A stretch of DNA of 64,000 bases, taken from positions 7,365,122-7,429,121 of the forward strand of contig OX388327.1 in NCBI GenBank assembly GCA_947579605.1. The letters run 5' to 3'. The DNA comes from Athripsodes cinereus (lineage: Eukaryota; Arthropoda; Insecta; Trichoptera; Leptoceridae). Made by a program: the position numbers and the translations under genes. The notes under the pieces were generated by a model. It ran no database searches and was not told where the DNA came from. It worked only from the letters and a program-made list of their open reading frames with translations. This document shows positions 21,250 to 33,025 of the stretch, piece by piece; position 1 is the stretch's first letter; every line of letters begins with the position of its first letter.

Positions 21250-22497
21250 AGTTTGAATATTTATTTTATATTATTTGCGTGCAAACTTCCCAAAGGTCTT
21301 TGGAGGGTGTGGGTGAAGGAGCCTGTGGTAGATCATTTGATCATCTAACCTGAGATCTTTCAATACTACTCCTGGCTGTTCTAAGTTGCCTGGCAACGTC
21401 TTTGACCCAACACCATTTTTAAGGCAGCATCATTCGACAATTTATAGATTAAGAAAAAAATCACCCTCCGTATATCATTCCTAATGAAATAACATAAAAT
21501 ACAATTGCGTCAAACTTTAATGATAAGGGATAGTTAAGATAATATGGATAAATACGTAGGTATCTAAGTTCTTAATCTACCTTTCTTCTAAAGATTAAAA
21601 AAACAACATTTGTCTTAACTTTTAACACATTTACTCCCTTCAATATTTCCAGCATCCCCTTAAGAAGTTTTTTCTTTATTTTATTCTTCCTCCTCTGTCC
21701 AGACAAAGGGTTATTAATGTAACACAAGTGCATAATCGTATTTATTGTGGATTAAAAATCCTCCCTATTTTATTGGTCTGGAGCAGAGATTCTATACCGT
21801 TTATTTATTTTTTTATTATTAATTGAAAATTGTTTCCAATCGCAATTGGTATGTTAAATACAATCAATATAGGGAGGACGAGTTTATCGTTTAAGCAAAA
21901 TCTCTTCTGATTGATAAAAAACGGCAATTGAAATATTTTCATCTACCTACCTACATATTTGCACATTCGCACGAGGATGCACTCGACAGAACCAAGTGGC
22001 GAAATAAAACAAGAAAGGCAGACCCCACAGGCAGGGACTTATAAGTGCTCAAGGAGAAGAGAGAGATTTACATACTCGTGCATAAATAAAAAAAAATCCT
22101 CCTGCCAAAGTCTTTAATGTCCTTTAATTCCTCCAGAGATGTCTACTGTCCATTGTCACTACTCCAAAGACCTCTGATAAATTTATTTATTTATTTAGTA
22201 CATTCATGGTCTGCGCCTTTTACACGTTAACCAACATAAAAATAAATTCAAAAAATAAGAACCACACCAAATTCGGTAGTCGATATGCAGTTCAAGCGAA
22301 ACAATACAAGAGTGAAAAAAACGAACTCTATACTAAATCTTTCAACATAAATTAAGTAAATTTAACGAACCGACACAGAAATGGGGTAAAAATTTAACGA
22401 ACAGATACAGAAACAGGTGAAACTTAACGAATTGATACAGATAATTAACGATATGACAAAGAAACGGATGACACTCAGCACATGTGACGTAACAATA
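21250..22497. other. Mixed unassigned region with L3 fragment
   Basis: 21285-21430 is GC-richer (AAGGTCTTTGGAGGGTGTGG) and may be an old LINE end, unproved. 21790-21915 contains an L3 unit (TTTATTTATTTTTTTATTA, ATACAATCAATATAGGGAGG, ACGAGTTTATCG). 22185-22215 has a LINE-type ATTTATTTATTTATTTAG tail on the minus strand. 22360-22440 repeats TTTAACGAACxGAxACAG about three times. Confidence 0.45.
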
Positions 22498-22630
22498 ATA
22501 ATAAACTTTATTGCACAATAAATAGCATAAGCAATTACAGATTTATTGAATAATGTTATATCTACAAATAAATGATATTGCGCAAAAGGTGAGTTTATCA
22601 CAGAAGCGATATCTTCTAACAAACCTATAC
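22498..22630 (-). repeat. L3 3' end
   Basis: AATAATAAACTTTATTGCAC, GGTGAGTTTATCACAGAAGC and GATATCTTCTAACAAACC follow L3 order on the antisense strand. Diverged. Confidence 0.6.
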
Positions 22631-23300
22631 ACTATTATGTTTTATAGTAATTCTCGCCAACTTCTTTTAATATCAATTATTTTTTCACCTATATAAAAAT
22701 GTTTAGCATCTCTGCTCTAAGGGTAGTTATTCTCCAAACGCTACCCCTTTCGGTCATTACAGAGCACCCACCCCTTTTCTTTACTTAGACTTTTGATACT
22801 ACTACAGCTAGCAGTAGGTACTTTATCAGCCTACGGAAGGCAAACAATAGGATTATGTTAATCTTACGATATATTTCCTCGACTTTGAATAAGAATACAT
22901 ATATTCGACTTGCAACTTTAAAATATTTTTCTTCACCAATCCGTTCTATTATATAAGTAGATCGAGATTCTGATTTCAGCTTCGAGTTGTGACAATCATC
23001 TTGAGTGTATTTCATTTATTTGTTTGAATATATACGGCTTACATCTTTGATACACTGTGACAACAAAACATAATATTAATACTACAAAATATTTATACCT
23101 ATCTCAAAATGAAAATGACATACATATCATCTGCAATAACAACAAATACAAATCGAACACTCCATACACTCAAAAACATAATCACAATAAATGAAAATGA
23201 AACATAATCATTACACTCTTAGGTTGTTGATTTGCAAATTATATAAATGTAAATAGTTCTCACAGCATAATCTTGAATTTTCGTTGGTGCGACTTGGATG
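22631..23300. other. AT-rich gap with LINE tail
   Basis: 23010-23060 (TTTATTTGTTTGAATATATA, CGGCTTACATC) is a minus-strand LINE 3' end of the GGC..AAGCCGTAT type. Nothing else is recognised. Confidence 0.5.
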
Positions 23301-23309
23301 TTTTTTCTA

Positions 23310-23890
23310 GTAGTTAGTACGCTGGCTAGCCCATTTGGGGGATCAGCCGTGATAGTATAAATGGTTGAATGACAATTTTATTTCAATGTTGTTTTTAAGA
23401 TGGCCATGCTTATTACATGCGATTAGTCTTCTCGCTGCTCCACTTGAGGCAACTACTGTGATGGTAAAGATAGATAGATAGGTATAGCAGCAGATATCTT
23501 CTACTGCTATGCCATCACGGCGAACCCCACAAGTGGGGTAGCCAGCAGACCAGCCGCGTGTAAAAAACGTGCAAGTTGTCCTCTTCGTGCCAATAAAGAA
23601 ATAATAAATTCAGAATACCATTAAGGATTTATCACAATAGCATAACCGACGAACTTATATATTGTGTCTAATGACATTTTATTATGGATTGTGATTCATA
23701 TAAGTAAGGCATTAGAATAAGTAGGATACCACATCGTTTAATTGAAACTGCTACTATACAATCACGGCATATTCCACAAATAGGGTAGCCAGCGGACTAA
23801 ACTAAACAAGTAGATTGTCATCTCCGTACCCTTAAAAAATAATACATCCAGGATAAGTGGCATGCCTCATCACTGAAAAATATATGACAC
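23310..23890. repeat. Cluster of T1 copies
   Basis: 23310-23365 and 23400-23480 are sense T1 tails (GCTGGCTAGCCCATTTGGGG). 23505-23650 is antisense (CTATGCCATCACGGCGAACC, GTGGGGTAGCCAGCAGACC). 23755-23890 is another antisense copy (CAATCACGGCATATTCCACA). The opposed copies around 23.48-23.52 kb can pair as a long hairpin. Confidence 0.7.
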
Positions 23891-24368
23891 TGGACACCTC
23901 CTGACATGCCCAATGGCTCCCAGACGCAGTGTCACTGGGAGGAATTCGTGGGGCGAACTCACCTGGGGGAAGCTGCAAGAGAGGTCGTTGCTTTCTGGGA
24001 GGGAATGGGAGTGTAGATGTGGATTTGGTGTTTTTATTGTTTGTCGTTGCTGACCGACACGAAAAGAAGAAGAAAACTGAATCATATATCACTACCTTAA
24101 TGCAGAATATTACTTATTTCAAATAATCCTTAGTTCAAATTTTGATGAAAATGAGTTAGGTAAGTATTAAGAAATAAGAAATGATAATAACAGATAGGTA
24201 TACGAGATAATTTAATGAAAGAGAGTTATGAGATTTGTAAACAAATTTAATAATGCATGTCAAAATTTGCTATAGATATTTTAAATATTTTAATTTTTAT
24301 TACAAAAACATAACTTTAAACTGCTCCTGTGAAAATTACCCTAAGATACTTAGAATAGTTCTGCATTA
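23891..24368. other. Unassigned
   Basis: 23900-24020 is GC-richer (GAATTCGTGGGGCGAACTCA, GAGGTCGTTGCTTTCTGGGA), with overlapping open frames on both strands and no recognised product. The rest is AT-rich. Confidence 0.45.
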
Positions 24369-25045
24369 AGGCCCCCGTTTAGCAAAAACGGTAAATTTTC
24401 TATTTTCAACAAATTTGATAGAACAAGTGCCAAAACTTGTTGACACTTGCGAACATATTGATTTGATAAAATAAAAAATCAAATATTTATTGCCAGTATT
24501 AGTTTTTTACTAATAAATAAATAAATCGCAGACTGACGAGAGTTATTAAGGTACTCTTTGTTATATCAAAATACAAATTATTTGTAAAATATATATATAT
24601 ATATATATATATATTATTCATCCTATCAAGCATATAAATACCTACTATAGATTTAAGAAAACTTTTAAAATAAAAATAAAAAAAAAAATTAAGTCGGTCA
24701 ATATCCATGAAAAAAAAACAAAAAAAATTGTTTTTTTTTGTTCTATAATTGTAATTACTATCTAAATATTCTCAATATTAAAATAAATTTATGGAAATTT
24801 GTAGGATTCTCGTGCATTGATGCACCAAACACACCCCCGAATTTGATTTTTAGAAATATTCTTTTTTTATAAACGAATACTATGAAGCTAAAAACGAGTT
24901 TTTTTTTAAGTTAAAGTTTGATATTGGTAATAAATATTTGTTTTCATATTTTATCAATTCAAAATGTTCGAAGGGTCAACAAGTTTTGAGAGTTTGTGTA
25001 CCAAACTTGTTGAAAATTGAATGTCTTATCGTTTTTGCTAAATTG
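24369..25045. mobile_element. Old TIR-bounded DNA element (GGCCCCCGTTTAG ends)
   Basis: The left end AGGCCCCCGTTTAGCAAAAA follows TTA (24366-24368). The right end near 25028-25044 is a decayed inverted copy (TATCGTTTTTGCTAAAT). The inner part TTTTTTACTAATAAATAAAT, ATCGCAGACTGACGAG and ATACAAATTATTTGTAAAAT is repeated in inverted orientation at 36233-36435. A matching end with AAACGGGGCCCTTA occurs at 36744-36757. No transposase is seen. Confidence 0.6.
24587..24615. repeat. TA dinucleotide run
   Basis: About 13 TA repeats inside the old DNA element. The related copy at 36.29 kb lacks the expansion. Confidence 0.9.
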
Positions 25046-25243
25046 TCTTATTCGTGAGGTTAAACAAACACCTGCTTTTTCAGAACACTCGAATAGTTAC
25101 AAAAAAGAGTGGAAGACATACCTACTCTTTACCGGGAACTCCACGGAGTTGTTATTGAAAATGTCTTATATGTTTTCACTGTGTCTGTATTTATTTAGTA
25201 GAATACCATAACGAAATAAAAAAAACAGATGTTTTCTGCTACT

Positions 25244-25335
25244 AAATGTTTCGAGAGAGACGTCTTTCGTCTTAAAAGGCCATTGTCAATTATAAAGATA
25301 GACATAGAGATCAAACACGTATCTCTCAACAATAA
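25244..25335. repeat. Degenerate member of the GACGTCTTTCG hairpin family
   Basis: CGAGAGAGACGTCTTTCGTC, then TTAAAAGGCCATTGTCAAT, matches the left arm of the hairpin at 38885, including an upstream TTTTCTGCTACTA-like word. The right arm is only weakly preserved (GTATCTCTCAACAATAAAA). Confidence 0.6.
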
Positions 25336-25349
25336 AACATATATTCTAC

Positions 25350-25512
25350 GAGTTCTTCGGTAGCCTGGAGGTAGAGTCTCGGCCTCCGGAACAAGGGATC
25401 CGTGGTTCGATCCCAGGTGCCGGCAAACTCCCCTTTCACGGCACAAGCTTTTATCTTAGTGTGAAAGGTGTATAAGGTTGTATTTGAGTCTATAACAAAA
25501 CCCAGATATATC
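25350..25512 (+). repeat. S1 tRNA-derived SINE, well preserved
   Basis: GAGTTCTTCGGTAGCCTGGA, GGTAGAGTCTCGGCCTCCG, B box GTGGTTCGATCCC, GTGCCGGCAAACTCCCC and the tail GTCTATAACAAAACCCAGAT. One of the best copies; the head could fold partly like a tRNA but has no true acceptor stem. Confidence 0.85.
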
Positions 25513-26214
25513 TTCTTTTTTTTTAAATACCTATAGTTGAAGAAAACTTTTATTTTTAATTTCGTCTTATATGTGACGTTTTGCGAACACCTTCCTTTTA
25601 TTGGATACTCATAAACATACAAAATAGATTTGGAATTCTCAAAACATATTAGCTATTCCGTCTAAGAATATGAATAAAAAAAAAACTGTTTAATTAGGTA
25701 AAATAAACAATATGAAAAATTTATCCAAACAGGGGCGTCATGAGGCAATGAATAATTGGTGAAATGTCTCAGGGAGGCACCTTAGAAGGAGTTCAAAAAA
25801 ATATATTAATTTTTCTTTTTATGTATTCTTTCGAGGGAGTTGTTGTATTATTCTTATTATTATTATTGAAAGTAAAGGTGGTGGGCGTTTGGGTACCAAA
25901 TAATTTCTAAGAATGACGAAATATTAATTTATTTGTCTTTTATAAACAGTTTTTTTTTATTCTCCTTTCGCCTTTCATTCATTTGTTTCTTTCTTTCGTT
26001 TCTCCCTGAGCGATATGCTGTTTGGCTTATTACAGAGTCGAATTGATAGATGATTTAAATACAATGTAACAACAAAAAATATAAATTTAATACATAAACA
26101 CGTAACTCTTCTTTTTCGCGAGGTGTGCTGTGCTCAATCAAGCTACCAGGCAACATACTGAAGGAATTGAGATTTAAAAGTGTTAAATTTACGTATCTTA
26201 CATCTCACAATGGT
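25513..26214. other. AT-rich gap
   Basis: No gene or repeat recognised apart from poly-A and poly-T runs and a TTATTATTATT run near 25853. Confidence 0.45.
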
Positions 26215-26560
26215 TAAATCTTTTCTTTCTCCTCTTGCCTTATCAGGTTTTTCCAAGACTGTGTAATCACCTCTGCAAAGGCCTCTCTATCCTGTGCCAG
26301 TGGAAAGCTCACTCTAGTCCAGCGTCTTATGTTGGACAGCTATGAGGCTCGTCTTCTACCAGGACCACGTCGACTTTAAACCTTTTCTATTAATATGTAA
26401 TGGAAGAATTTATTTTATTTATTCCCTCGCTAAATACGGCCCAGAAAGGCAATCTTGCAGACCTTAAAGTTGTTCAGTAATTTCCTGTTGCAATTTGCTC
26501 TTCTCAGTAGTTACAAGTTGATGATCAGTTCCGTCCACGGTATTTTCTTGTTAACTTAAC
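26215..26560 (-). pseudogene. RTE-like LINE C-terminal region, broken
   Basis: Minus-strand translation, with frameshifts and stops, gives KIPWTELI, LLRRANCNRKLLNNFKVCKI, FLGRI, RRGPGRRRASWLSNIRRWTR and AQDREAFAEV. This order (PWT..., R-.-L-.-.-I, GRI, GRR-.-SWL-N-R-W) is that of the region after the reverse transcriptase in RTE-type LINEs. An AAATAAAATAAAT stretch at about 26410 sits inside it, possibly a small insertion. Confidence 0.75.
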
Positions 26561-26579
26561 TTGATAAATAATTTAAACA

Positions 26580-27010
26580 AATAGTTTCTTCTACCCATAT
26601 AACTGTGGTAGCCAGCCATTCAACACAATATTTCACGTTATTCACACGAAAAAACGTCCTCCCCATACCAAACCAAACATTAAAAAATTGATTGCAGTCT
26701 TCATCGTCGATTTTAATATTTTTTGAGGAAATAATGAGAGAAATTAAAAAAAAAACTATGTAGATACGAGTAAGTATCTGTACTGTCGCGACATCACCCT
26801 AAATATCGTATTCCAAAAGCACACACTCTTTTCTATAAGCTTTCGAGTGTCCTGTAAATTGAAGATATTCATGAATACCTATAAGCAATCTACATCGTCA
26901 ATTCAGCGACAAGGAATGCTTCCCATCTTGAATATCTTCCTTTTTACTGGTACTTTAAGGATAACTTGAAGTGAGTCTTTTAGCTGCCCAGTTTATGGGA
27001 AATGTCAAAA
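26580..27010. repeat. Two opposed, diverged T1 copies
   Basis: 26595-26720 is antisense (ACTGTGGTAGCCAGCCATTC). 26810-27005 is sense (AAGCACACACTCTTTTCTAT, GCTTTCGAGTGTCCTG, TTCAGCGACAAGGAATGC). Confidence 0.55.
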
Positions 27011-27489
27011 GAACTATTTTTATTTGAATAAAAATATTTTTTAATCATATATAATGTGTATGTGTATCTAATTCGACAGACTAAAAATCCCAAGTTAATT
27101 AAGTCCGTATCTTGAGATAATAAAAAAATCCCTATATTTAATATTTCATTTCAGACAACATACCCCCTTAGCAAGAAATAAATTTTAAAAAATCATATCT
27201 AATTAGTCCCTGCTTTTATTACCTAGAGCGATCTTCATTTTTAACATCCTACCCCCGCCCTGTTCGTATTTTTTATTTTATTTTTATTCAACCCTTTCCA
27301 CCCCACCACCCTTTAAATTGGTACTCGAATAAGGAGCAGTGATTAAAGATATCGGATATTATCTTCAACTGTGATCTATTTATTACCCGTTAAAAAGAAC
27401 AGTGACATAATATGCTGTTATTTTCTTAGCAACGACCTTGCATTGCATCTGCCACATTCTAACATAAAATTTTAATATTGAAAGTAATA

Positions 27490-27715
27490 AATTTCGAAGA
27501 TTGACATGGATTGGTCACATTTTTATGAAATGTCAACTAAATGCATTCTGCAAGTTATCCGAAGTAAGAAGGCTATTATGCAAACCAAAGAAAAGTCTAT
27601 TTAATGGCCTTAACCGATATTTAGAGGAACTGAATGCTACAGATGGCTGGCCATCCGTTACCTGGGATCGAAAAACTTGCAAATCCATTGTTTTGAAGGC
27701 CAGTGTATTATAAGA
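27490..27715 (+). pseudogene. Probable RTE-like LINE remnant
   Basis: The frame at 27501-27713 reads RLTWIGHIFMK, FNGLNRYLEELNATDGWPS and TWDRKTCKSIV. The order L.W-GH-.-.., then a W...DR..C/W pattern, is reminiscent of the post-RT region of RTE-type LINEs. It lacks the usual RGRP motif, so the call is tentative. Confidence 0.4.
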
Positions 27716-28599
27716 GGTCCTTGGTCATGGGAAATAAGGTAAGTAATATTATACATATTATATTTAATGTATGAAGAATAAGTCTAACTAGCTATCTTAA
27801 TTATCTAGGAATCTCCTACAAATGGGTCATTATAATAAGACAATTAAGTGCATGTAAAAAACATACTTAGTTAAAATAAACTCAGTAGGTATGTGTGGTA
27901 TGCCTCATTACTGAACTGAAGATGTTGAACAATTTCTCATTTACAGGACATAATCCTTGTCACCAGCAAACACTGGACGATTAGAGCCCTGAAAAAAGAA
28001 GCATGGAAAATATGAAGTAGATCTACCTCTAGGAGAAGTATATTTATAAGAAGATGATAATGATTATGATGGTGCCGGTGACGATGATGATGAAAATGAT
28101 GAAGAAGAGGTCGAAATTTTAAATTAAATTAAGCATTATGACGGAACAAAGGCTATTCTTAAAAAAAGAACAGTGAAATATATTCAAACAATAATTGTCA
28201 CAATAAGATCACCAGTAGTACCGTTTGGCAAACTCCAATTTTAAATAATTTATTTTCTCATTATTCTGTTACAATACAGCGAGTGAAAGGGGTTAAACAT
28301 GGAGGAGAAGAAAAAGAAGTAACAGTATATAATAATATAGTATAAGAGAAAAGAGTTGAGGAAAAAATTAAATAATTTTATTCTTTACAGATGGTACTCG
28401 TTTATAATATATGTTGTATGGATGTATATTTCTATACATTGGAATAGATTGAAATTTAGTAAGTCTAATTAAGGCAAATTATTGACTGAGATGTCATTGG
28501 GAGAATTCCTCCATGAAATCGTTGACAAAATGTAAGGCTCCCACTTTTTTCTATCAGTTTTCGAGTGTCCTATAAAAGACAGTTGGTGTTCATAAAATG
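27716..28599. other. T1 fragments and AT-rich sequence
   Basis: 27825-27960 is an antisense T1 piece (AAGTGCATGTAAAAAACATA, GGTATGTGTGGTATGCCTCA). 28065-28110 is a GATGAT-rich run. 28495-28590 is a sense T1 5' half (GGCTCCCACTTTTTTCTATC, TTTTCGAGTGTCCTATAAAA). Confidence 0.5.
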
Positions 28600-29395
28600 T
28601 TTATTTATTTATAATAATACATACGGCTTAGGCCTTTAATACGTAGCTACAAACAATAACTGCACAACACCACCATCGCATCAAATTACAACTCAAAACA
28701 AAAATAAAATATACTGCAAAAATAAAAAACAAAACACACCGTATCATATCAAATTATAAAAAAAAATTAAAACATTCTGCATCATATCAAATCATAAAAT
28801 AAAAACAAAACACATTGCATCATATAAAATTACAAATTAAAACCAAAACATATCGTATCATGTCAAATTACAACACAGAGACAAGATTAACTAAATGGGA
28901 AGGGCAGGTAAAAAAAGGACAAAGTATTTATATTACGGCTTTAAAATTCTCCGCCATTCTCTGCCTGAACTCAAACAGGGAATTCGCGAAAACATCCGAC
29001 AAGTGTCCGTAAATGTTTCCCAACCTATGAATTCTATTCAGAGGTGAATTATATGCATAGTTGGTATCCACCACGTCACTATGAAAAGTTATTACTTGGC
29101 GAGTGACCCTTGTCGGAACATGGTATGAGATCATCCCGCTCAACTCAAAGCAATTGAACAGTCCTCTCACAATCTTAAATAACAAAATCAAATCAGAAAT
29201 CACACGCCTATCACAGAGAGTGTTCATATTCAAAAGCGACAATAAACAAGAGTAATCAATTTCCTCAACAGGAATTTGCATTAGATAGTTGACGCGTCTA
29301 AGAAATTTGCGCTGTATTCTTTCAATATTCTTAGAGTGGACCGCGTAGTAAGGAGACCATATAGGGGAGTTATACTCTACCTGACTCCTGACTAA
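28600..29395 (-). pseudogene. 5'-truncated Jockey-group LINE, open C-terminal frame
   Basis: A frame of 155 codons (29395 to the stop at 28928) needs no start codon. It reads LVRSQVEYNSPIWSPYYAVH, IERIQRKFLRR, DRRVISDLILLFKIVRGLF, VPTRVTRQVITFH and SPLNRIHRLGN. This is the classic C-terminal third of Jockey/CR1-group LINE reverse transcriptases (E-Y-.-S-.-.-W-S-P, I-E-.-.-Q-R-K-F, R-R-.-.-D-L). The 3' UTR runs to a CGGCTTAGGCC block and an AAATAAATA tail near 28600 (minus strand). The frame is intact but most of the element is missing. Confidence 0.85.
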
Positions 29396-29949
29396 GGATA
29401 ATTATTAATTATTTATTAGACATTTTGTTGATTGATACATAGAGGATAGCCAAAAGATCCATTAGTCTGCTGGGTGGCACTGTTTTCTGCAAGTTTTTGA
29501 GTGTTCTATTAAAGGCAGTTGTCCATAAGATATTTAATTATATAATATTTTATTGGTACATAGAGTATAACTAAAACGCTGTTTGTCTGCTGGCTACTCT
29601 ACTTGTGACACACGACGTGATGGTATAGATATTCATAAATAGTTATTGTGAGACTGTGGAAGATAAACACATAAATTCGCGAGTCTCTGAAAATTGAACC
29701 ACTGCTCCTACACGTAGAGAGGTTGCAGTTGCAATTGCTGGACCACGTGCTTCACATGCTAAGATCGTTGGTACATGTGGGAGAGAGAGTCTCAATCTAA
29801 CTAATTCAAATATTATCTTTCTCTCTGTATTATCAGGGCGTATTCTCATTTCCACTGCATTTATTCCGATTTTATTTTTCTTCAGCCAAGTCTATGGCTA
29901 AGTCTCTTTTCCAAACATTATACCTGCATTAAAAAAATACTGCTACTAC
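29396..29949. other. T1 fragments and unassigned sequence
   Basis: 29440-29635 includes sense T1 pieces (GTTTGTCTGCTGGCTACTCT, CACGACGTGATGGTATAG). 29643-29855 carries an unrecognised 70-aa minus-strand frame with GC-richer composition. Confidence 0.45.
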
Positions 29950-30200
29950 TATATCATCACGGTATAACCCACAAGTGAGGTAGCCACCGGACTAACTGTA
30001 TCTAATAAACATAATAAATTTGACAATTCATAAAGCGCCGCTGTGAAGTCATAATAATATCACTTCGAGAGCACTAGGATAAAATAATAAATAAAAATGC
30101 AAATTGTCCTCTACGTGCTTATTAAAATAAGACATTCAAGATGAATGACACGCCTCATCGCTGAAGAGTAAATGTTAATTGTTGTCTTATATTACGAACA
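29950..30200 (-). repeat. T1 repeat with internal insertion
   Basis: ACTACTATATCATCACGGTA, CCACAAGTGAGGTAGCCACC and AATAAACATAATAAATTTG, then about 90 bp of extra sequence, then ATGCAAATTGTCCTCTACGT and GACATTCAAGATGAATGACA. Confidence 0.7.
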
Positions 30201-30664
30201 CCTGTTATTTAGAGAACAATCAAAAACTTAGATTAATTTTCTTCTATCCTTACAATAAATACACCGTTCGCTTTCATCACTGTCATACAATTCGAAAGAA
30301 TACAATTGTACATATTTCGTTATTTCTTCTATACACCAAACTAGATACAAAATACATTTTTTAATATAATTATCATGACTTAAGTTGCTAGAGCTTTAAG
30401 CTAATATATAAAAACGTACTATTTATGATATCTGAGAATTCTTTATCGAGCTTTTTTTGCGTTTCTCTTCTCATATTCTCCATAAAATTTCTATGAACGC
30501 AATATTCTTCGACAAGTGTAATGTTCAATTTACATGTCCACATATTTTTGAATTTCTCCAGAAAATAATAATTATATTTATTGCTTAAAACTTTTAATGA
30601 ATAAAAAAAAAATTTTATATGTACCTACATGTTTATTTTGTAAATCTCCATATTAATCAAATTG
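30201..30664. other. AT-rich gap
   Basis: Nothing recognised. Confidence 0.45.
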
Positions 30665-31105
30665 TGTGTTGAAACAACCTCTTTTTCCGAATATTTAAGG
30701 AGTCCGAAGACTCCTATTTATCCGTTTAGTTTAAGGCTAATGACAAGTGCCATTTTTATAAACTCTCTCAAGTCCATCAGACCTTACTACCTCTGTGAGC
30801 GGTGGATCCGGCTGATCCTACCTTGAGGCACATACATCCACGAACACATTAAAGTCTGCAGCGTTCGTGGCAATTGAAAACACTTCCTCAAACCAGATGG
30901 GTCGAGAAGTGTCGACAGTCATACACAGAATCATTTCTTCCCTTGAATCCATATTAATTAAATATGTTGAAATAACTTTATTTCTCCGATATTGCAGGAG
31001 TCCAAGGACTCCTATATCGGTTTAGGTGACGATTTATTAATATTTTAATTCTCTCTAGTTTAATATCACTATGCCAGTGTAGGCATCTCCGATCCTACCA
31101 CATCA
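30665..31105 (-). pseudogene. Repeat G, two copies
   Basis: Copy A (30665-30955): 3' UTR blocks (CCGAATATTTAAGGAGTCCG, AGACTCCTATTTATCCG) are followed on the minus strand by a frame reading MTVDTSRPIWFEEVFSIATN, DFNVFVDVCASR, one stop, and PPLTEVVRS. Copy B (30965-31105): 3' UTR plus only the last codons (a DVVGSEMPTLA-like end). The protein-level match to 4.58 kb is closer than the DNA match, so the sequence once coded for protein. Family unknown. Confidence 0.6.
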
Positions 31106-31309
31106 TATTTGATAATTTATTAAATAATCTATTTAATATGATTATTATTTTAGTTTAACAAGTATTTTATTAAAGTGACTCGAGTTTCTACTTGTTATGT
31201 ATTTTTCAAACTGAGCCTTACAACGAATTAACAGTTTTTTTATATCAAAATTAATAATTAGAAAGAATATAAATTACTAATATCTAGGTATACGAATAGG
31301 CTATAATCT

Positions 31310-32060
31310 GTATGGATAAATAAGGAGTCAAAATGAAGGCAATAAGGTAAACGGTGCAATCCGACCAAAAATTGCAAATAGAAACATATCTACTATAGCT
31401 AAAAGGTTGGTGCATTCTGCTATCTTAGTGCCAAACACTTATGTATGCAAGTGAGACGTGGACATGGTTAAAGAAGGATGAAAGTGGCATAAATGCAGTA
31501 GAAATGAGATCGTTGAGTAGGATGTGTGAGAAAAGTCTGAATCTTATGTGTGGTACAATCGTGTGCGTAACAGTGCCATACGAGAGGAATGTGGAATAAA
31601 AGTTGGTGTAATAACAAAGATAAATGTAAATAAATTGCGATGGTTTGGGCATGTGGAAAGAATGAATGAGGACAGAATAACCAAGAAGATATTATATTTG
31701 GCTGAGAGGAATGGTGCTTGGAGACTTCGAGGATCAAATGGCAAGACCAAATAAACCAGATCCCACAGGACAGTCACGTGTTGAGCCCATTGAAGAGGAG
31801 AGCATGCATGAGGAATAGTAGATACATAATATATTATGACAGTGATGGAAGTGAAAGGTGTATGCAAGGATGGAAGGAAATGATGCTCGATCCTTTCTGC
31901 CTTCCCCTCGAGACAAGCGGCTTGATGGTGTGTATGGTATCTATTAGCTTAATTTTATATGATTTTATGAATGCAGATGTGTGGAATGTAAACCAAACTT
32001 TATATTGCTACAAACAGCTATGAGTTATAGCGCTGTCGGGTGAATATCACTGTGGGTGTT
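31310..32060 (+). pseudogene. RTE-like LINE C-terminal region, frameshifted
   Basis: Across two frames the + strand reads NKVNGAIRPKIANRNISTIA, KRLVHSAILV, LMYASETWTWLKKDESGINA, VEMRSLSRMC, RNSAIREECGIKVGVITKI, LRWFGHVERMNEDRITKKI and ERNGAWR. This is a textbook RTE-type LINE segment (N-.-L-Y-.-S-E-.-W, E-M-R, R-W-.-G-H, R-.-.-E-.-R-.-.-K). Frameshifts at about 31430 and 31540 and later stops inactivate it. It ends near the GAGAGAGAG run at about 32070. Confidence 0.85.
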
Positions 32061-32540
32061 ATATAAAGGAGAGAGAGAGTAGAGGTGGAGGGCGATATGG
32101 GGTAGCCACCCTGCCAGTACCCACCCCATTTTTACGACATCATTTTTTCTTATTATTTTTTAATTATTAATCGTAGAGAAACAACATATTTCTTGATTCG
32201 CAGAAGGGAGAAAGGATTGTTTGCTTTTAATTATATTTTTTGCCGTTAGGGTTATACCTATACATATTATACGTCACAATATACAAAACATGATTTAAAT
32301 GTTTTTATCCGTTCGTAAATGTATATGTTAATACTTATCGACTGTGCTCAGTTCAGTTCAAACCACATTAGTAAAATTTTGTAGAAGAAGCAAAAAATTG
32401 TATGATAAAGAAAATGTATTGTCATATTTTACCATTTTATTGAAATACAGTTTTTTTTAGAATTTTAATAGATTTCAAATAAAACACTGTATTACTTTCA
32501 CTATGAACAATATTTGACTCAGAGACCTTTAATTTTTTTT
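32061..32540. other. AT-rich gap
   Basis: A C-rich patch at 32090-32130, otherwise AT-rich, nothing recognised. Confidence 0.45.
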
Positions 32541-32650
32541 TATAAATGAGTAGACAATAATTGTTTCGTCTTTTACCAAGACATTATCAATACTGATACA
32601 GTATTGATAATGTCTTGGTAAAAGACGAAACAATTGTCTACTCATTTATA
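32541..32650. repeat. Near-perfect 110-bp hairpin
   Basis: The left arm (32541-32595) and right arm (32599-32650) are reverse complements except for one 3-nt indel (GACAATAATTG against GACAATTG), with a 3-nt loop. The core TTTCGTCTTTTACCAAGAC resembles the cores at 25.25, 34.7, 38.9 and 47.0 kb. No coding or known element ends are seen. Confidence 0.9.
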
Positions 32651-32879
32651 AAATATAGTGTGTATTTATAAAAAAGTTAAGTGTTTACTTCATACCATAA
32701 TGGATAATACGCAAAAAGTTACGGATTATATTAGAAATATTTTTTTTTATTATGTCACAAAAGTTTAAGAGAAAATATTCAGGAATTATCACGTTATACA
32801 GACTTTAACAACATGTAAAAGAGATAATTATTACACATGTTTGGGGTTATGCGGTTTGGTGCCTTTTGCCTCGCCGTAA
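32651..32879. other. AT-rich gap
   Basis: Nothing recognised. Confidence 0.4.
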
Positions 32880-33025
32880 TACATATTTATTTATTTATTT
32901 ATTCATTCTTTACTGTACATTGATAACAAAAAATTACATTAAAGGTAGGTATACATTCAAATTAAATACAAATCAATATACAGAGGCGCGTTTATCGCAA
33001 AGGCGCGATTTCTTCCAACTAACCC
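32880..33025 (-). repeat. L3 3' end
   Basis: TATTTATTTATTTATTCATT, CTTTACTGTACATTGATAAC, AAATCAATATACAGAGGCGC, GTTTATCGCAAAGGCGCG and TTCTTCCAACTAACCC in order. Well preserved. Confidence 0.75.

Noticed and set aside
25350..25425. Possible tRNA gene in S1 copies
   Set aside because: The same head is repeated at least eight times with a common non-tRNA body; acceptor stem absent.
31544..31867. Minus-strand frames up to 107 codons
   Set aside because: Antisense shadows of the frameshifted RTE fragment.
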